Positions 35,213 through 43,224 of a stretch of DNA of 64,000 nt are shown here, in pieces (the first letter of the stretch is position 1; every line of letters starts with the position of its first letter). The stretch is from Flavobacterium pectinovorum (GTDB lineage: Bacteria > Bacteroidota > Bacteroidia > Flavobacteriales > Flavobacteriaceae). The notes under the pieces are model-generated. The model was not told the origin of the DNA and did no database searches. It saw nothing but the letters and a program-made list of their open reading frames with translations. The position numbers were made by a program, and so were the translations under genes. Where the stretch lies: the NCBI RefSeq assembly GCF_022802975.1, contig NZ_JAFEVZ010000011.1, forward strand, positions 109,611 through 173,610. The letters are read 5' to 3'.

Positions 35213-36325
35213 TTATTTTTGAAAAGGTTCAGCATTCTGATACCATTCATTTAAAATTTGGCCATCAGGTTTAAGAAAACCCCATTTTCCACTCAGTTTT
35301 ACTCTGGCCAATCCATCAATGAATCCTTTTTCCTGATGCATAAACATTCCGAATAGGGCTATTGAAATTTCATATTTTGTTGGAATAATTAACTTTCCGG
35401 TTTCATTTATAAATCCCCAGCCATACTCTTTTACTGCCGCAAGACCATCTTCGCTAAAAGATTCTGCATCAGTGTAAGCGGGCGCAACAACATATTTGCC
35501 TGTTAAGTTGATATAACCCCATTTGTCATTTGAGCAAACGGGAGCTAAATTTTTAGAAAAAGGTTTTGTTTTGCTAAATCTAGGCTGAATTATCCATTGT
35601 CCCTGTAGGTTTACAAATCCCCATTTTCCGTTTTTTTTGGCGGCAACTAAATCTTGTGTTCCAATTTCTCCCATTTCAGAAGCGCCTTCAACAGCAATAA
35701 ATTGCCCGTTATGTACGATTCCGTATGTTTTTTTATCTTTTGCCCAGGTAGTGTTGTTAATATAATTTCCAACTTCGTCATATATAACCGCTACTACTTC
35801 TTTTCCTGTTGGGTCAATAATTCCCCATTGGTCATTTTTTGCCGCTCTTGCAAAACCATTTTGAAAAGCTCTTATAACATCATATTTTGGGGCAAGAACG
35901 ATTTCAAATTTGTTATTGATAAGTCCAACTTTTCCGGCTTGTCTAAAAAATGCAACCCCATTATTAAAATCAAATAATTTGTCTGATTGCGGAGCGCCTT
36001 TTAAGATTTCACCTTTTTTATTAATGTAAAACCAGCTGGTGTTTTTTTGTATGATACAAATTCCGCTGTCAAAGTATTTTGCATTGTCAAAAGTTGCAGG
36101 AATTACCAGAGTTCCTGTGTTGTCTATAAAACCCCATTTTCCGTTTTCTTTAACCGCAGCCAATCCATCAGAAAAATTTTTGGCAGCATCAAATTTTGGT
36201 TCAATAGCAAAAGCTCCTTCTTTTGTGATGAAACCAAATTTTCCTTTTTTTCGAACTAAAGCCAGTTCCTGACTGCTAACAAATTGAATAAAAAACAGCA
36301 ATAATAAAATAAATGGTCTTTTCAT
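35213..36325 (-). CDS. exported WG-repeat protein
   Basis: 370 residues with a signal peptide (to VSSQ), then a string of WG repeats of about 35 residues each: GKFGFITKEG, GKWGFIDNTG, DQWGIIDPTG, GKWGFVNLQG, DKWGYINLTG, GWGFINETG and GKWGFLKPDG. WG repeats make beta-hairpin solenoids used for protein contacts; they are often found in exported proteins of Bacteroidota. Its link to pigment synthesis is not known, but position between the ammonia-lyase and fabG, with short gaps, argues for the same operon. Confidence 0.82.
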   Translation of the reverse strand: MKRPFILLLLFFIQFVSSQELALVRKKGKFGFITKEGAFAIEPKFDAAKNFSDGLAAVKENGKWGFIDNTGTLVIPATFDNAKYFDSGICIIQKNTSWFYINKKGEILKGAPQSDKLFDFNNGVAFFRQAGKVGLINNKFEIVLAPKYDVIRAFQNGFARAAKNDQWGIIDPTGKEVVAVIYDEVGNYINNTTWAKDKKTYGIVHNGQFIAVEGASEMGEIGTQDLVAAKKNGKWGFVNLQGQWIIQPRFSKTKPFSKNLAPVCSNDKWGYINLTGKYVVAPAYTDAESFSEDGLAAVKEYGWGFINETGKLIIPTKYEISIALFGMFMHQEKGFIDGLARVKLSGKWGFLKPDGQILNEWYQNAEPFQK

Positions 36326-36360
36326 TAGGTATGGTTAATATTATAGTGTGAAATAAAATT

Positions 36361-37881
36361 TTAACTGTTAATCAAATAATCTTTTACTTTTTGAACAAAC
36401 GGATACATGACCTGATCTTCCTTAAATGTTGGAATTATTTTTCGAATATCATCATACCATTTTTTAGAAACCGATGAAATTTTCTCTTTTTGATCTAAAT
36501 AATCAATCGCCTGAACAATTGTAATTAATTCGATAGCTAAAACTTCAAAAGCATTTTCGATAACTTTTGAGGTAATCACCGCTGCATTTGTTCCCATGCT
36601 TACAATGTCCTGATTGTCGTTGTTGTTTGGGATACTGTGAACATACATTGGGTTTGACAGCATCTGGTTTTCGGCTGTGGTTGAGGTTGCGGTAAACTGA
36701 ACGCCCTGCATTCCGAAATTAAATCCTAAGGTTCCTAAATTTACAAACGGAGGCAATAACTCGTTAATTTTTGAATTCAGTAAATAATTCAGTTGACGTT
36801 CTGCCAGCATGGTTAATTTGGTAATCACGATTTTCAGTTTATCCATTTCAAGCGAAATATAATCTCCGTGAAAGTTTCCTCCGTGATAAACGTGCTGGTT
36901 TTTTACGTCTATAATCGGGTTGTCGTTTGCCGAGTTGAATTCGTCCTCTAAAATTGAAGCTACATTGTTTATCGTTTCTAAAACCGGACCTAAAATTTGA
37001 GGCACGCAACGAAGTGAATAATATTCCTGAACTTTTTCCTTGAAGATTTCTTCGGTATTTTCGCCGGAATATAAATGGTCTTCTCTTTTACGGATCAATG
37101 TGCTGTCAGAAAGATTTTGACGCATTCTCAAAGCCACTTCCTGTTGCCCTTTATGACGTTTGGTTTGGTTTAATTCTGCAGAAAAATGATCGTCATACGC
37201 CTGAACCAATTCGTTGATTGCACAAGAAGCTTTTAAGGACCAGTCTAATAATTTGTTGGCATGATGCACATTTACAACACCAATTCCGGTCATTACTGAT
37301 GTTCCGTTAATCAAAGCCAGACCTTCTCTGATTTCTACCTGAATGGGCTGTAGGCCTTCGATTTCAAAAACTTCCGAAGTTGGTCTTCTTTCACCTTTAT
37401 AAAAAACTTCGCCTTCGCCAATTAAAACTAATGCTAAGTGTGATAATTGTACTAAATCGCCGCTTGCGCCAACACCGCCGTGTTCAAAAATTAAAGGCGT
37501 AATATCTCTGTTGATTAATTCAGCCATTAAATGAATTACTGAAGGGTGAACACCTGAGTTTCCTAATGACAATGAGTTTAAACGCGCTAAAATGGCTGCT
37601 TTCACACAAGCAGGATTCAAAGGTTTTCCTGTTCCCGATGAATGGCTTCGGATTAAATTATATTGTAACTGAATTTGGTCAGACTCTTTAATTCGATATT
37701 GAGCCATAGGACCAAAGCCTGTATTTACACCATATATTATTTTGTTTCCTGAAAATTCTTTTAAGAAATTAAAGCTTTCACTGATGCGATTTAGTACCAA
37801 ATCGCTAATGATAACTTTCTGGTTTCCAAATATAATAGCCTCAAATTCGGCTAAACTTAAATATTCATTAATTGTGTTCAT
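36361..37881 (-). CDS. tyrosine ammonia-lyase (HAL/PAL/TAL family)
   Basis: 506 residues. Removes ammonia from tyrosine to give 4-coumarate, the starter of the flexirubin aryl-polyene. The MIO cofactor comes from Ala139-Ser140-Gly141 (GGVGASGDLVQLSHL). Other family marks are Tyr50 in KIIYGVNTGFG and NPIIDV further on. The substrate-selectivity pair is Ser79-His80 (IRSHSSG), as in the F. johnsoniae tyrosine ammonia-lyase, which this protein resembles very closely as I recall that sequence. It could be mislabelled histidine ammonia-lyase, but the cluster argues for tyrosine. It is the first gene of the minus-strand train. Confidence 0.92.
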   Translation of the reverse strand: MNTINEYLSLAEFEAIIFGNQKVIISDLVLNRISESFNFLKEFSGNKIIYGVNTGFGPMAQYRIKESDQIQLQYNLIRSHSSGTGKPLNPACVKAAILARLNSLSLGNSGVHPSVIHLMAELINRDITPLIFEHGGVGASGDLVQLSHLALVLIGEGEVFYKGERRPTSEVFEIEGLQPIQVEIREGLALINGTSVMTGIGVVNVHHANKLLDWSLKASCAINELVQAYDDHFSAELNQTKRHKGQQEVALRMRQNLSDSTLIRKREDHLYSGENTEEIFKEKVQEYYSLRCVPQILGPVLETINNVASILEDEFNSANDNPIIDVKNQHVYHGGNFHGDYISLEMDKLKIVITKLTMLAERQLNYLLNSKINELLPPFVNLGTLGFNFGMQGVQFTATSTTAENQMLSNPMYVHSIPNNNDNQDIVSMGTNAAVITSKVIENAFEVLAIELITIVQAIDYLDQKEKISSVSKKWYDDIRKIIPTFKEDQVMYPFVQKVKDYLINS

Positions 37882-37917
37882 TAAACAAGTTTTGATTGCG
37901 CTAATTTAATTTTATTT

Positions 37918-37943
37918 ATCAAAATAAATGTAGTTATTTTGAT
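37918..37943. promoter_or_regulatory. 10-6-10 perfect dyad in the divergent promoter
   Basis: ATCAAAATAA at 37918-37927 and its exact complement TTATTTTGAT at 37934-37943, spaced by ATGTAG. It lies midway between the ammonia-lyase start (37881) and the halogenase-like gene start (37983), so a dimeric regulator bound here could control both directions. The binding protein is unknown; the AT-rich site could also contain overlapping promoter elements. Confidence 0.55.
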
Positions 37944-37982
37944 GAAGGCAAATGTAAGTTAATAAATCAGAACATTTTTATT

Positions 37983-39233
37983 ATGACAAAGGAGTTTGTA
38001 GACGTTTTAATCATTGGAGCAGGGCCATCAGGATGTGTTTCGGCATCTTATCTTCATAAGAATGGTGTAAAGATAAAAGTGGTTGAAAAAACAAAGTTTC
38101 CAAGATTGGTGGTTGGTGAAAGCCTTATTCCGAGGGTTATGGATCATTTTGCTGAAGCAGAATTGTTTGAGAGCCTTGATGCGATGAATTTCGAAAAAAA
38201 ACTGGGTGCCCGTTTTATAAGAGGAGAAGAAATTTGTGTTTTTGATTTCAGTCAGAAATTTGGCGAAGGCTGGGACTGGACCTGGCAGGTGCCTAGAGCT
38301 GATTTTGACAATACAATGGCACAGGAAGTTATTAGAAAAGGAATTGATCTGGAATTTGAAACTGAGGTTCTGGAAGTTTCTTTTGAAGGGAAAAATTCTA
38401 AAACGATTGTAAAAGACAAACACGGAAATTTAAAAGAAATCAACGCCAAATTCATTATTGATTCCAGCGGATACGGACGTGTTTTACCAAGGCTTTTAGA
38501 TTTGGATACGCCTTCAAAACTAGATCCGCATTCCTCCATATTTACGCATGTAAAAGATATCAACAGACCGGAAGGTGAGGAGGGAACACAGATTTCGTTT
38601 GATATTCTGGAAACCGAAGTCTGGTTATGGGTAATTCCGTTTTCGAATGGAAATACGAGTTTAGGAGTTGTTGGGCCAACCCATTTTATCAATTCACTTT
38701 CTGAAAATAAAGACAATGCAGAGGCTTTAAGAAATGCCATTCAGAAATCAGATTATTATATTAAAAGATTTAAAGGGACTGAGTTTTTATTTGAACCTGT
38801 AAAACTGGAAAATTATTCAAGAGCCGTAAAAAAAATGTACGGAGATGGTTTTGCCCTGACAGGAAACAGTTCCGAATTTTTGGATCCGGTATTTTCATCG
38901 GGAGTTGCTTTTGCGACAGAATCCGGAATGCTGGCAGCGAAATTATACCTGAAAGAATCACAGGGAATTTCTGTTAATTGGGAAGTTGAATTTACGCAAT
39001 ATATGAAACGCGGTATTGCTGTTTTTGCTACTTATGTACAGGAATGGTACACCGGAAATCTTCAGACGCTGTTTTTTCATCAGCCGGAAAATCCTGAGGT
39101 GAAGGAAAAAATATGTGCAGTTTTAGCCGGTTATGTCTGGAACGAAGAAAATCCGTTTGTAAAAAAACACGATCATGTAATTAAAAACATGGCTTATTTA
39201 TTGAACATGCAAAAAGAAACAGGAGATAATTAA
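37983..39233 (+). CDS. halogenase-like FAD-dependent oxidoreductase
   Basis: 416 residues of the tryptophan-halogenase-like flavoprotein group. The FAD motif GAGPSG is at residues 12-17 with acidic VVEK, the second block is FPRLVVGESLIPRV, the halogenase-type lysine region is EKKLGARF (Lys72/73), and WLWVIP at residues 214-219 matches the WxWxIP motif. It may chlorinate or hydroxylate the aromatic ring of flexirubin; chloroflexirubins are known from some strains. It is transcribed divergently from the ammonia-lyase and shares the dyad between them. A close homologue in non-chlorinating strains would argue for hydroxylation. Confidence 0.82.
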   Translation: MTKEFVDVLIIGAGPSGCVSASYLHKNGVKIKVVEKTKFPRLVVGESLIPRVMDHFAEAELFESLDAMNFEKKLGARFIRGEEICVFDFSQKFGEGWDWTWQVPRADFDNTMAQEVIRKGIDLEFETEVLEVSFEGKNSKTIVKDKHGNLKEINAKFIIDSSGYGRVLPRLLDLDTPSKLDPHSSIFTHVKDINRPEGEEGTQISFDILETEVWLWVIPFSNGNTSLGVVGPTHFINSLSENKDNAEALRNAIQKSDYYIKRFKGTEFLFEPVKLENYSRAVKKMYGDGFALTGNSSEFLDPVFSSGVAFATESGMLAAKLYLKESQGISVNWEVEFTQYMKRGIAVFATYVQEWYTGNLQTLFFHQPENPEVKEKICAVLAGYVWNEENPFVKKHDHVIKNMAYLLNMQKETGDN

Positions 39234-39284
39234 GAAAGCTAAAGAAATATTTAAAAGGAACCTGTTAGTTAGAATTATTAAAAA

Positions 39285-39480
39285 CGTCAGTTCGAGTGTT
39301 TTTTGTGCAGAGAAACGGAACAAAAAAAGTATCGAGAACCGTTTTTAATACTAATTTTTCTGTTTTCGATCAATTTTTTATCGAAAATCACTACCATTAA
39401 CGTTTTTATTAAAAAATAGTTCTCGATACAAATTTTCTGAAAAAGCTATTGCATTTTCAGAAAATTCACTCGAACTGACG
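39285..39480. repeat. large nested inverted repeat
   Basis: Outer arms CGTCAGTTCGAGTG (39285-39298) and CACTCGAACTGACG (39467-39480), middle arms GTATCGAGAAC and GTTCTCGATAC (39329-39339, 39419-39429), and an inner TTTCGAT/ATCGAAA hairpin. A loose third CCTCGAACTGACG follows at 39527. It fills most of the 484-bp gap after the halogenase-like gene; no coding sequence was seen there. Confidence 0.82.
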
Positions 39481-39576
39481 AGACGTTGTAAGTCATTTTA
39501 TATTGCTTTTTGTAAAAAAATTATTCCTCGAACTGACGAAAAATTATCATCAAAAACTAATTACACCCAATGGGTT

Positions 39577-39613
39577 AAAAGGAGAATGATTCAAAAGATT
39601 ATTCTCCTTTTTT
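39577..39613 (+). terminator. rho-independent terminator
   Basis: A 14-bp stem (39577-39590 with 39598-39611, core AAAGGAGAAT/ATTCTCCTTT, one G-T pair) followed by a T-run. It closes plus-strand transcription from the halogenase-like gene before umuC. Confidence 0.75.
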
Positions 39614-39694
39614 AGTTTAAATCTTATCTGGAAATTCTGTTTTAAGAGTTTGTCCGCAGTGTTAAATTTAACTTTGATTCTTAAAATGCATAAC

Positions 39695-39717
39695 GCACTA
39701 TTGCGTAATTTTGCAGG
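39695..39717 (+). promoter_or_regulatory. umuC promoter region with a short dyad
   Basis: ACGCA-CTAT-TGCGT forms a short dyad just upstream of TAATTTTG (39706-39713), a TAnnTTTG-type -7 element that ends 4 bp before the umuC ATG, so the message may be leaderless. The dyad overlaps the box and could be the target of an SOS or HTH repressor. No -33 element at normal spacing was found. Confidence 0.4.
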
Positions 39718-40992
39718 ATGTATGCTTTAGTCGATTGTAATAATTTTTATGCTTCGTGCGAACGTGTTTTCCAGCCGGAATTCAACGGAAAACCGGTTGC
39801 AATATTATCCAATAATGACGGCTGTGTGATTTCGCGAAGTAATGAAGCCAAAGCAGTTGGAGTTCCTATGGGTGCGCCGGCATTTAAGATTAGGGAATTG
39901 GTAAGGGAAAAAAATGTCAAATTGTTTTCGTCTAATTATCCTTTGTACGGAGATTTGAGCAATCGGGTAATGGCAATTTTAGGACAGTTTACCCCAAATG
40001 TAGAGATTTACAGTATAGACGAAGCTTTTCTGAATTTTGATGGTTTGAATGTTTTGGATTATCATGATTATGGTCTGCAAATAAAATCCCGCATTCAAAA
40101 ATGGGTTGGGCTTCCGGTTTGCATTGGCTTTGCCGAAACGAAAGCATTATCAAAAGTAGCCAATAAAATTGCCAAGGAATTTCAAGAAAGAACTAAGGGG
40201 ATCTATGTTATTGATACTGATGAAAAACGAATCAAAGCCTTAAAATGGACAAAAATTGAAGATGTTTGGGGTATTGGTTACCGAACGAAAAAGAAGGCCA
40301 AACTTCGTAATATCCATACAGCCCTTGATTTTATTGATCCTAAACACGAAGCCTGGATTAAGAAAGAAATGGGCGTTATTGGTCTTCGTTTAAAGTGTGA
40401 ACTCGAAGGCAAATCGGTTTTGGATTTAGAGCCTTTGCCGGAACAAAAAAAGAGTATTGCAACTACCCGAAGTTTCCCAAAACAAATTTCTGATTTTGAT
40501 TTACTCCGCGAACGTATTGTTACTTTTGCGGCTGTTTGTGCCGAAAAATTGCGTAAACAAAATTCCTGCTGCCATACCATTATTGTCATGTTGGTAGTCG
40601 ATAAACATTTGGTAAAATCATCCAAATATTATTTTAATATGGCGGTAACGCTGCCGTATGCAAGCAATTCAACTTTAACCATTTCGAATACGGCTGTTGA
40701 AATGCTGAAGAAACTGCACAAAGGAAATGAAGGGATCCGGTTTAAAAAAGCGGGTGTTGTGGTAACTGAATTAATGGATGAAGATAAAAAACAATTTCAG
40801 TTGTTTGAAGAAGAAAATCCAAAACATCTGGCTTTAATGAAAGTGATCGATCAGCTGAACACTAAAATAGGAAACCGGAAAGTAAAACTGGCTTCGCAAA
40901 ATCTTAAATTGACCTGGGATATGAACCAGAATCATTTGTCTCCTAAATATACAACCGATTTTAGTAAACTTCTGGAAATAAAATGTCTGTAA
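39718..40992 (+). CDS. umuC: Y-family DNA polymerase, UmuC (Pol V catalytic subunit)
   Basis: 424 residues. Catalytic acidic residues are visible at the start (YALVDCNNFYASCERVF) and in EIYSIDEAFLNF. The nucleotide-binding CVISRSNEAKAVGVPMGAP is typical of UmuC, as is the C-terminal little-finger domain with a DUF4113-like tail. It copies across damaged bases as a complex with UmuD'. The overlap with umuD (10 bp) is tight, but the order is umuC then umuD, opposite to the usual umuDC. Confidence 0.93.
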   Translation: MYALVDCNNFYASCERVFQPEFNGKPVAILSNNDGCVISRSNEAKAVGVPMGAPAFKIRELVREKNVKLFSSNYPLYGDLSNRVMAILGQFTPNVEIYSIDEAFLNFDGLNVLDYHDYGLQIKSRIQKWVGLPVCIGFAETKALSKVANKIAKEFQERTKGIYVIDTDEKRIKALKWTKIEDVWGIGYRTKKKAKLRNIHTALDFIDPKHEAWIKKEMGVIGLRLKCELEGKSVLDLEPLPEQKKSIATTRSFPKQISDFDLLRERIVTFAAVCAEKLRKQNSCCHTIIVMLVVDKHLVKSSKYYFNMAVTLPYASNSTLTISNTAVEMLKKLHKGNEGIRFKKAGVVVTELMDEDKKQFQLFEEENPKHLALMKVIDQLNTKIGNRKVKLASQNLKLTWDMNQNHLSPKYTTDFSKLLEIKCL

Positions 40993-41423
40993 AAAAAGAA
41001 CAAAAACTGACCTTCTTTCAGCCTGATTTCGAAAGTGAAATCAGGATTCCTTATATAAATGAAGGCGTTTCGGCTGGTTTTCCATCGCCGGCTGCTGATT
41101 TTATGGAAACGAGTATCGACCTGAACAAAGAACTAAGCGAAAACCCGCTGGCTACTTTTTATATCAGGGTTAAAGGCAATTCGATGATCGATGCCGGTAT
41201 CAATGACAAAGATGTTTTAGTAGTTGACCGAAGCCTGGAACCGCAAAACAATAAAATAGCGATTTGTTTTATTGACGGTGAATTTACCGTAAAACGCATT
41301 CAGGTCGAAAAAGACTGTTTGTACCTCATGCCCGAAAACCCTAATTACAGCCCCATAAAAGTTACTGAAGAAAATCAGCTTGTTATTTGGGGGATGGTGA
41401 CTTATGTGATTAAAAAGGTGTGA
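40983..41423 (+). CDS. umuD: UmuD/LexA-like S24 autoprotease
   Basis: 146 residues. The self-cleavage site Ala31-Gly32 is present in GVSAGFPSPAADF; the catalytic serine is in VKGNSMIDAG and the lysine in FTVKRIQ. RecA-stimulated cleavage produces UmuD', which joins UmuC to form an error-prone polymerase. It starts inside the end of umuC, so both products come from one message. No helix-turn-helix precedes the peptidase, so it is not a LexA repressor. Confidence 0.92.
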   Translation: MSVKKEQKLTFFQPDFESEIRIPYINEGVSAGFPSPAADFMETSIDLNKELSENPLATFYIRVKGNSMIDAGINDKDVLVVDRSLEPQNNKIAICFIDGEFTVKRIQVEKDCLYLMPENPNYSPIKVTEENQLVIWGMVTYVIKKV

Positions 41424-41639
41424 AAATAAGATGCCAACCGTTGAAGTTGGAGAAATTAAAGGTATTCTATAAAACCAAAAAACACTCCATAATGAAGTGG
41501 TTTTATTTGTTTTAACCGCATTGAAAACGCTACCTTTTGTTTTTTAATTTAAGTTGATACTCTTCATAGGCGAGCACCAGAGGAGAGTTGTATACTCACC
41601 GATAACCCTTGAAACCAATACAATTATCAAGACATTCAC

Positions 41640-41727
41640 GGAAAAAGTCAGGAGACTTTTATCCTATTTTATGGCTTTCAAGAGCTTTTAAAAATTCGCA
41701 AAGTCATGAGACTTAGCGGAGCGGGGG
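41640..41727. repeat. decayed partial copy of the 270-bp palindromic element
   Basis: CGGAAAAAGTCAGGAGACTTTT and, further on, GCAAAGTCATGAGACTT ending in GCGGAGCGGGGG match words of the two full copies at 42450 and 45366 in the same order and orientation, but the first half is missing and the middle has drifted. It lies directly upstream of a truncated regulator gene. Confidence 0.55.
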
Positions 41728-41850
41728 CAAGTTAAACTAATTCAGGAACTCGAACCCGATGAAAAAAATATGGTCTTTAAAATGGTCGATACCTTTTTAA
41801 CCCAAAAGAAATTTAAAGACTTCTTTGCTAAAAATGTAGCGACTTTATAG
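41728..41850 (+). pseudogene. C-terminal remnant of an XRE-family regulator
   Basis: The plus-strand frame reads QVKLIQELEPDEKNMVFKMV then DTFLTQKKFKDFFAKNVATL and a stop at 41848. This matches the C-terminal tail of small Flavobacterium XRE regulators, where a helix with IxxLExLDExxxxxxFKMID is followed by KKFKDFFxKN. The DNA-binding half is absent, cut off exactly where the decayed repeat copy ends. Between umuD and this remnant nothing else coding was recognised. Confidence 0.6.
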
Positions 41851-41892
41851 AAACAATAAACCCGAGCAATTGCTCGGGTTTATTGTTTCTAT
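41847..41892. terminator. perfect 46-bp palindromic terminator
   Basis: The arms around the CAATTG centre are complementary over 23 bp, with a GC core CCCGAGCAATTGCTCGGG and AT-rich flanks TAAA/TTTA that supply T-runs on both strands. It separates the regulator remnant from the convergent DUF1493 gene. Confidence 0.85.
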
Positions 41893-42221
41893 GATGGATC
41901 AAACCATTCTTTTCGTTTGGCGACTTCAATCATATGATTAATTGTAATAGGTTTCTTTTTGGGATATTTCTTTTTAATTCTTTCCGAAAAGATGTTTATT
42001 AATAGAGTATCTAAAAAAGTTAACTTATAAAAATACTTATTTATGTCAAAAGAAGAATAACCTGACTCTATGTCGAATTCCTTTAAAAATTCTTCGAATA
42101 TCATTACAGCATCTTCTCGGTCTAAATTTATGGTATTAATAACTGTATCTAATGAATTTTGCTCATCTTTAAAGATCCATCTATTAAAAAAATCAACAAC
42201 TCTACTTTCTAATGATTTCAT
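41889..42221 (-). CDS. DUF1493-like protein, possible immunity protein
   Basis: 110 residues, acidic N-terminus. The block AVMIFEEFLKEFDIESGYSSFDINKYF fits the DUF1493 family (a 'finger' of an acidic helix, FLxxFxIDxxxFDxxxYF). Members often follow the C-terminal part of polymorphic or contact-dependent toxins and are thought to be immunity proteins. That context is seen here: a toxin-like tail ends 5 bp before its start. The stop lies inside the palindromic terminator. Function is inferred from family and context only. Confidence 0.62.
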   Translation of the reverse strand: MKSLESRVVDFFNRWIFKDEQNSLDTVINTINLDREDAVMIFEEFLKEFDIESGYSSFDINKYFYKLTFLDTLLINIFSERIKKKYPKKKPITINHMIEVAKRKEWFDPS

Positions 42222-42226
42222 AAAAA

Positions 42227-42450
42227 TTAATTATTTATTAATCCACTAGCTCCTGCAGCAGCCCTCGTACCTCCAAATATTGCTGCATTTCTACCCATAA
42301 ATGATGACCAATACCGTGTAGTACCCACTCCAAAAGGATAAACTGACATATAAGGCAGTTTTGTTACAGCACCTCCAAATAAGTTTATTTGTTTACCCCC
42401 TAAAATAGATTTATAAAAAACTGATGATTTTAGAGTGGTCTTTGAAGCTC
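42227..42450 (-). pseudogene. C-terminal fragment of a polymorphic-toxin-like protein
   Basis: The minus frame is open for 73 codons up to the repeat element: GASKTTLKSSVFYKSILGG, KQINLFGGAVTKLPYMSVYP, FGVGTTRYWSSFMGRNAAIF and GGTRAAAGASGLINN then stop at 42227. Glycine- and alanine-rich tails like this end many RHS or other secreted toxins in front of an immunity gene. There is no start codon of its own: the frame runs into the 270-bp element, which therefore appears to have removed or replaced the rest. The toxin activity cannot be identified. Confidence 0.55.
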
Positions 42451-42720
42451 CCGCTCCGCAAAGTCTCCATTCAAAAATCTAAACACGCTCCGCAAATGTC
42501 TCCGACTTTGCGCTATTCTAAACAAATATATTTAAAAAACGTAGACATCTCAAAGTCTCTGACTTTAAAACAAAACTTCTTAATATAAAATTCTATCAAA
42601 ACGTAAACGGAAAAAAGTCGGAGACTTTTGAGACGTATTGTGCTCAAATATAATGCAAAAAAATTGCGCAAAGTCAGAGACATTTGCGCAGCTTTTCAGA
42701 AGAACACTTCGGGGAGCGGG
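42450..42720. repeat. palindromic 270-bp element, copy A
   Basis: Begins CCCGCTCC and ends GGAGCGGG, an 8-bp terminal inverted repeat. Inside, CGCAAATGTCTCCGACTTTG (near 42490) is nearly complementary to the CAAAGTCAGAGACATTTGCG word near 42670, and a second pair (GACATCTCAAAGTCTCTGAC with GTCGGAGACTTTTGAGAC) lies further in, so it folds end to end. Copy B at 45366-45634 is nearly identical. It truncates the toxin tail on one side and stops 4 bp from the stop of the next gene on the other. MITE-like; no protein encoded. Confidence 0.82.
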
Positions 42721-42724
42721 GAGA

Positions 42725-43120
42725 TTATTTCTTTTTCTTATCCTCTAATTTTTTTTCGATGATGGAGATAATTTTATCTGTAGTGGCTTCTTTGTCAAAG
42801 TATTTTAAAAAAGCTTCATATCCGGGATCTGCGTTTTGATAAACTGAATTTGGATCGCGTAAAATATAGTTTTTGTCTTCTGTGATTTCTATATCACCCA
42901 TGCCGGTTAAAACCCAGTTTATGTTTAAATTAGGATAAACCTGCATAATTTTTTTCAAAATATTCATTCCCAATGCTCTCGAATTCATTAAAATTGGATG
43001 CAAAGAGGTGTATAATATATCATTTTCTATACAGAACTGTCTAAGGTTAACTTCCTTGCTTTCAATGTAGTAGCGTAATCTTTCGCCTTCTGTTTGCATT
43101 TTTTTAAATTTTTGCATCAA
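42725..43120 (-). CDS. XRE-like transcriptional regulator
   Basis: 131 residues. The N-terminal GERLRYYIESKEVNLRQFCIEND, ALGMNILKKIMQVYPNLNIN and WVLTGMGDIE is the standard start of a Flavobacterium regulator with a helix-turn-helix of the CI/XRE type. The C-terminal 50 residues form a charged helix, probably for dimerisation. Divergent to the 87-residue gene, with an ordered operator between them. It probably represses both its own gene and the neighbour. Possibly a remnant of a phage or mobile element. Confidence 0.78.
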   Translation of the reverse strand: MMQKFKKMQTEGERLRYYIESKEVNLRQFCIENDILYTSLHPILMNSRALGMNILKKIMQVYPNLNINWVLTGMGDIEITEDKNYILRDPNSVYQNADPGYEAFLKYFDKEATTDKIISIIEKKLEDKKKK

Positions 43121-43155
43121 AAATGATGTAATGTATTAATAAATAATATATATTT

Positions 43156-43188
43156 GAAGTAGTTACTTCGTAGTAAATACGTAGTAAA
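43156..43188. promoter_or_regulatory. three GTAGT repeats spaced by 11 bp, candidate operator
   Basis: GTAGT occurs at 43159-43163, 43170-43174 and 43181-43185, each 11 bp apart, one helical turn. The left part is also the palindrome GAAGTA-GT-TACTTC (43156-43169), and CGTAGTAAA is repeated exactly at 43169 and 43180. It lies in the 104-bp gap between the divergent regulator and small gene, where the XRE-like protein is expected to bind. Confidence 0.6.
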
Positions 43189-43224
43189 AATACAATAATT
43201 ATATGATTCAAATAAAACTTATCT

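Noticed and set aside
36361..37881. Annotation as histidine ammonia-lyase (HutH)
   Set aside because: The Ser-His selectivity pair also occurs in HutH, but the sequence closely resembles the Flavobacterium tyrosine ammonia-lyase and sits with aryl-polyene genes; no other hut genes are nearby.
38252..38740. Minus-strand open frame of 162 codons
   Set aside because: It is antisense to the well-supported halogenase-like gene and shows no recognisable domain.
4218..39233. The pigment cluster as an undescribed system
   Set aside because: Gene content and order match known flexirubin (aryl-polyene/dialkylresorcinol) loci of Flavobacteria, so it is a described pathway although several members are unassigned.
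39285..39560. Possible CRISPR-like repeats (CGAACTGACG words)
   Set aside because: Only three copies in mixed orientation without regular spacers; it is an inverted repeat.
42450..42720. The 270-bp element as an insertion sequence with transposase
   Set aside because: No open frame of useful length in either copy; only a non-autonomous element can be supported.
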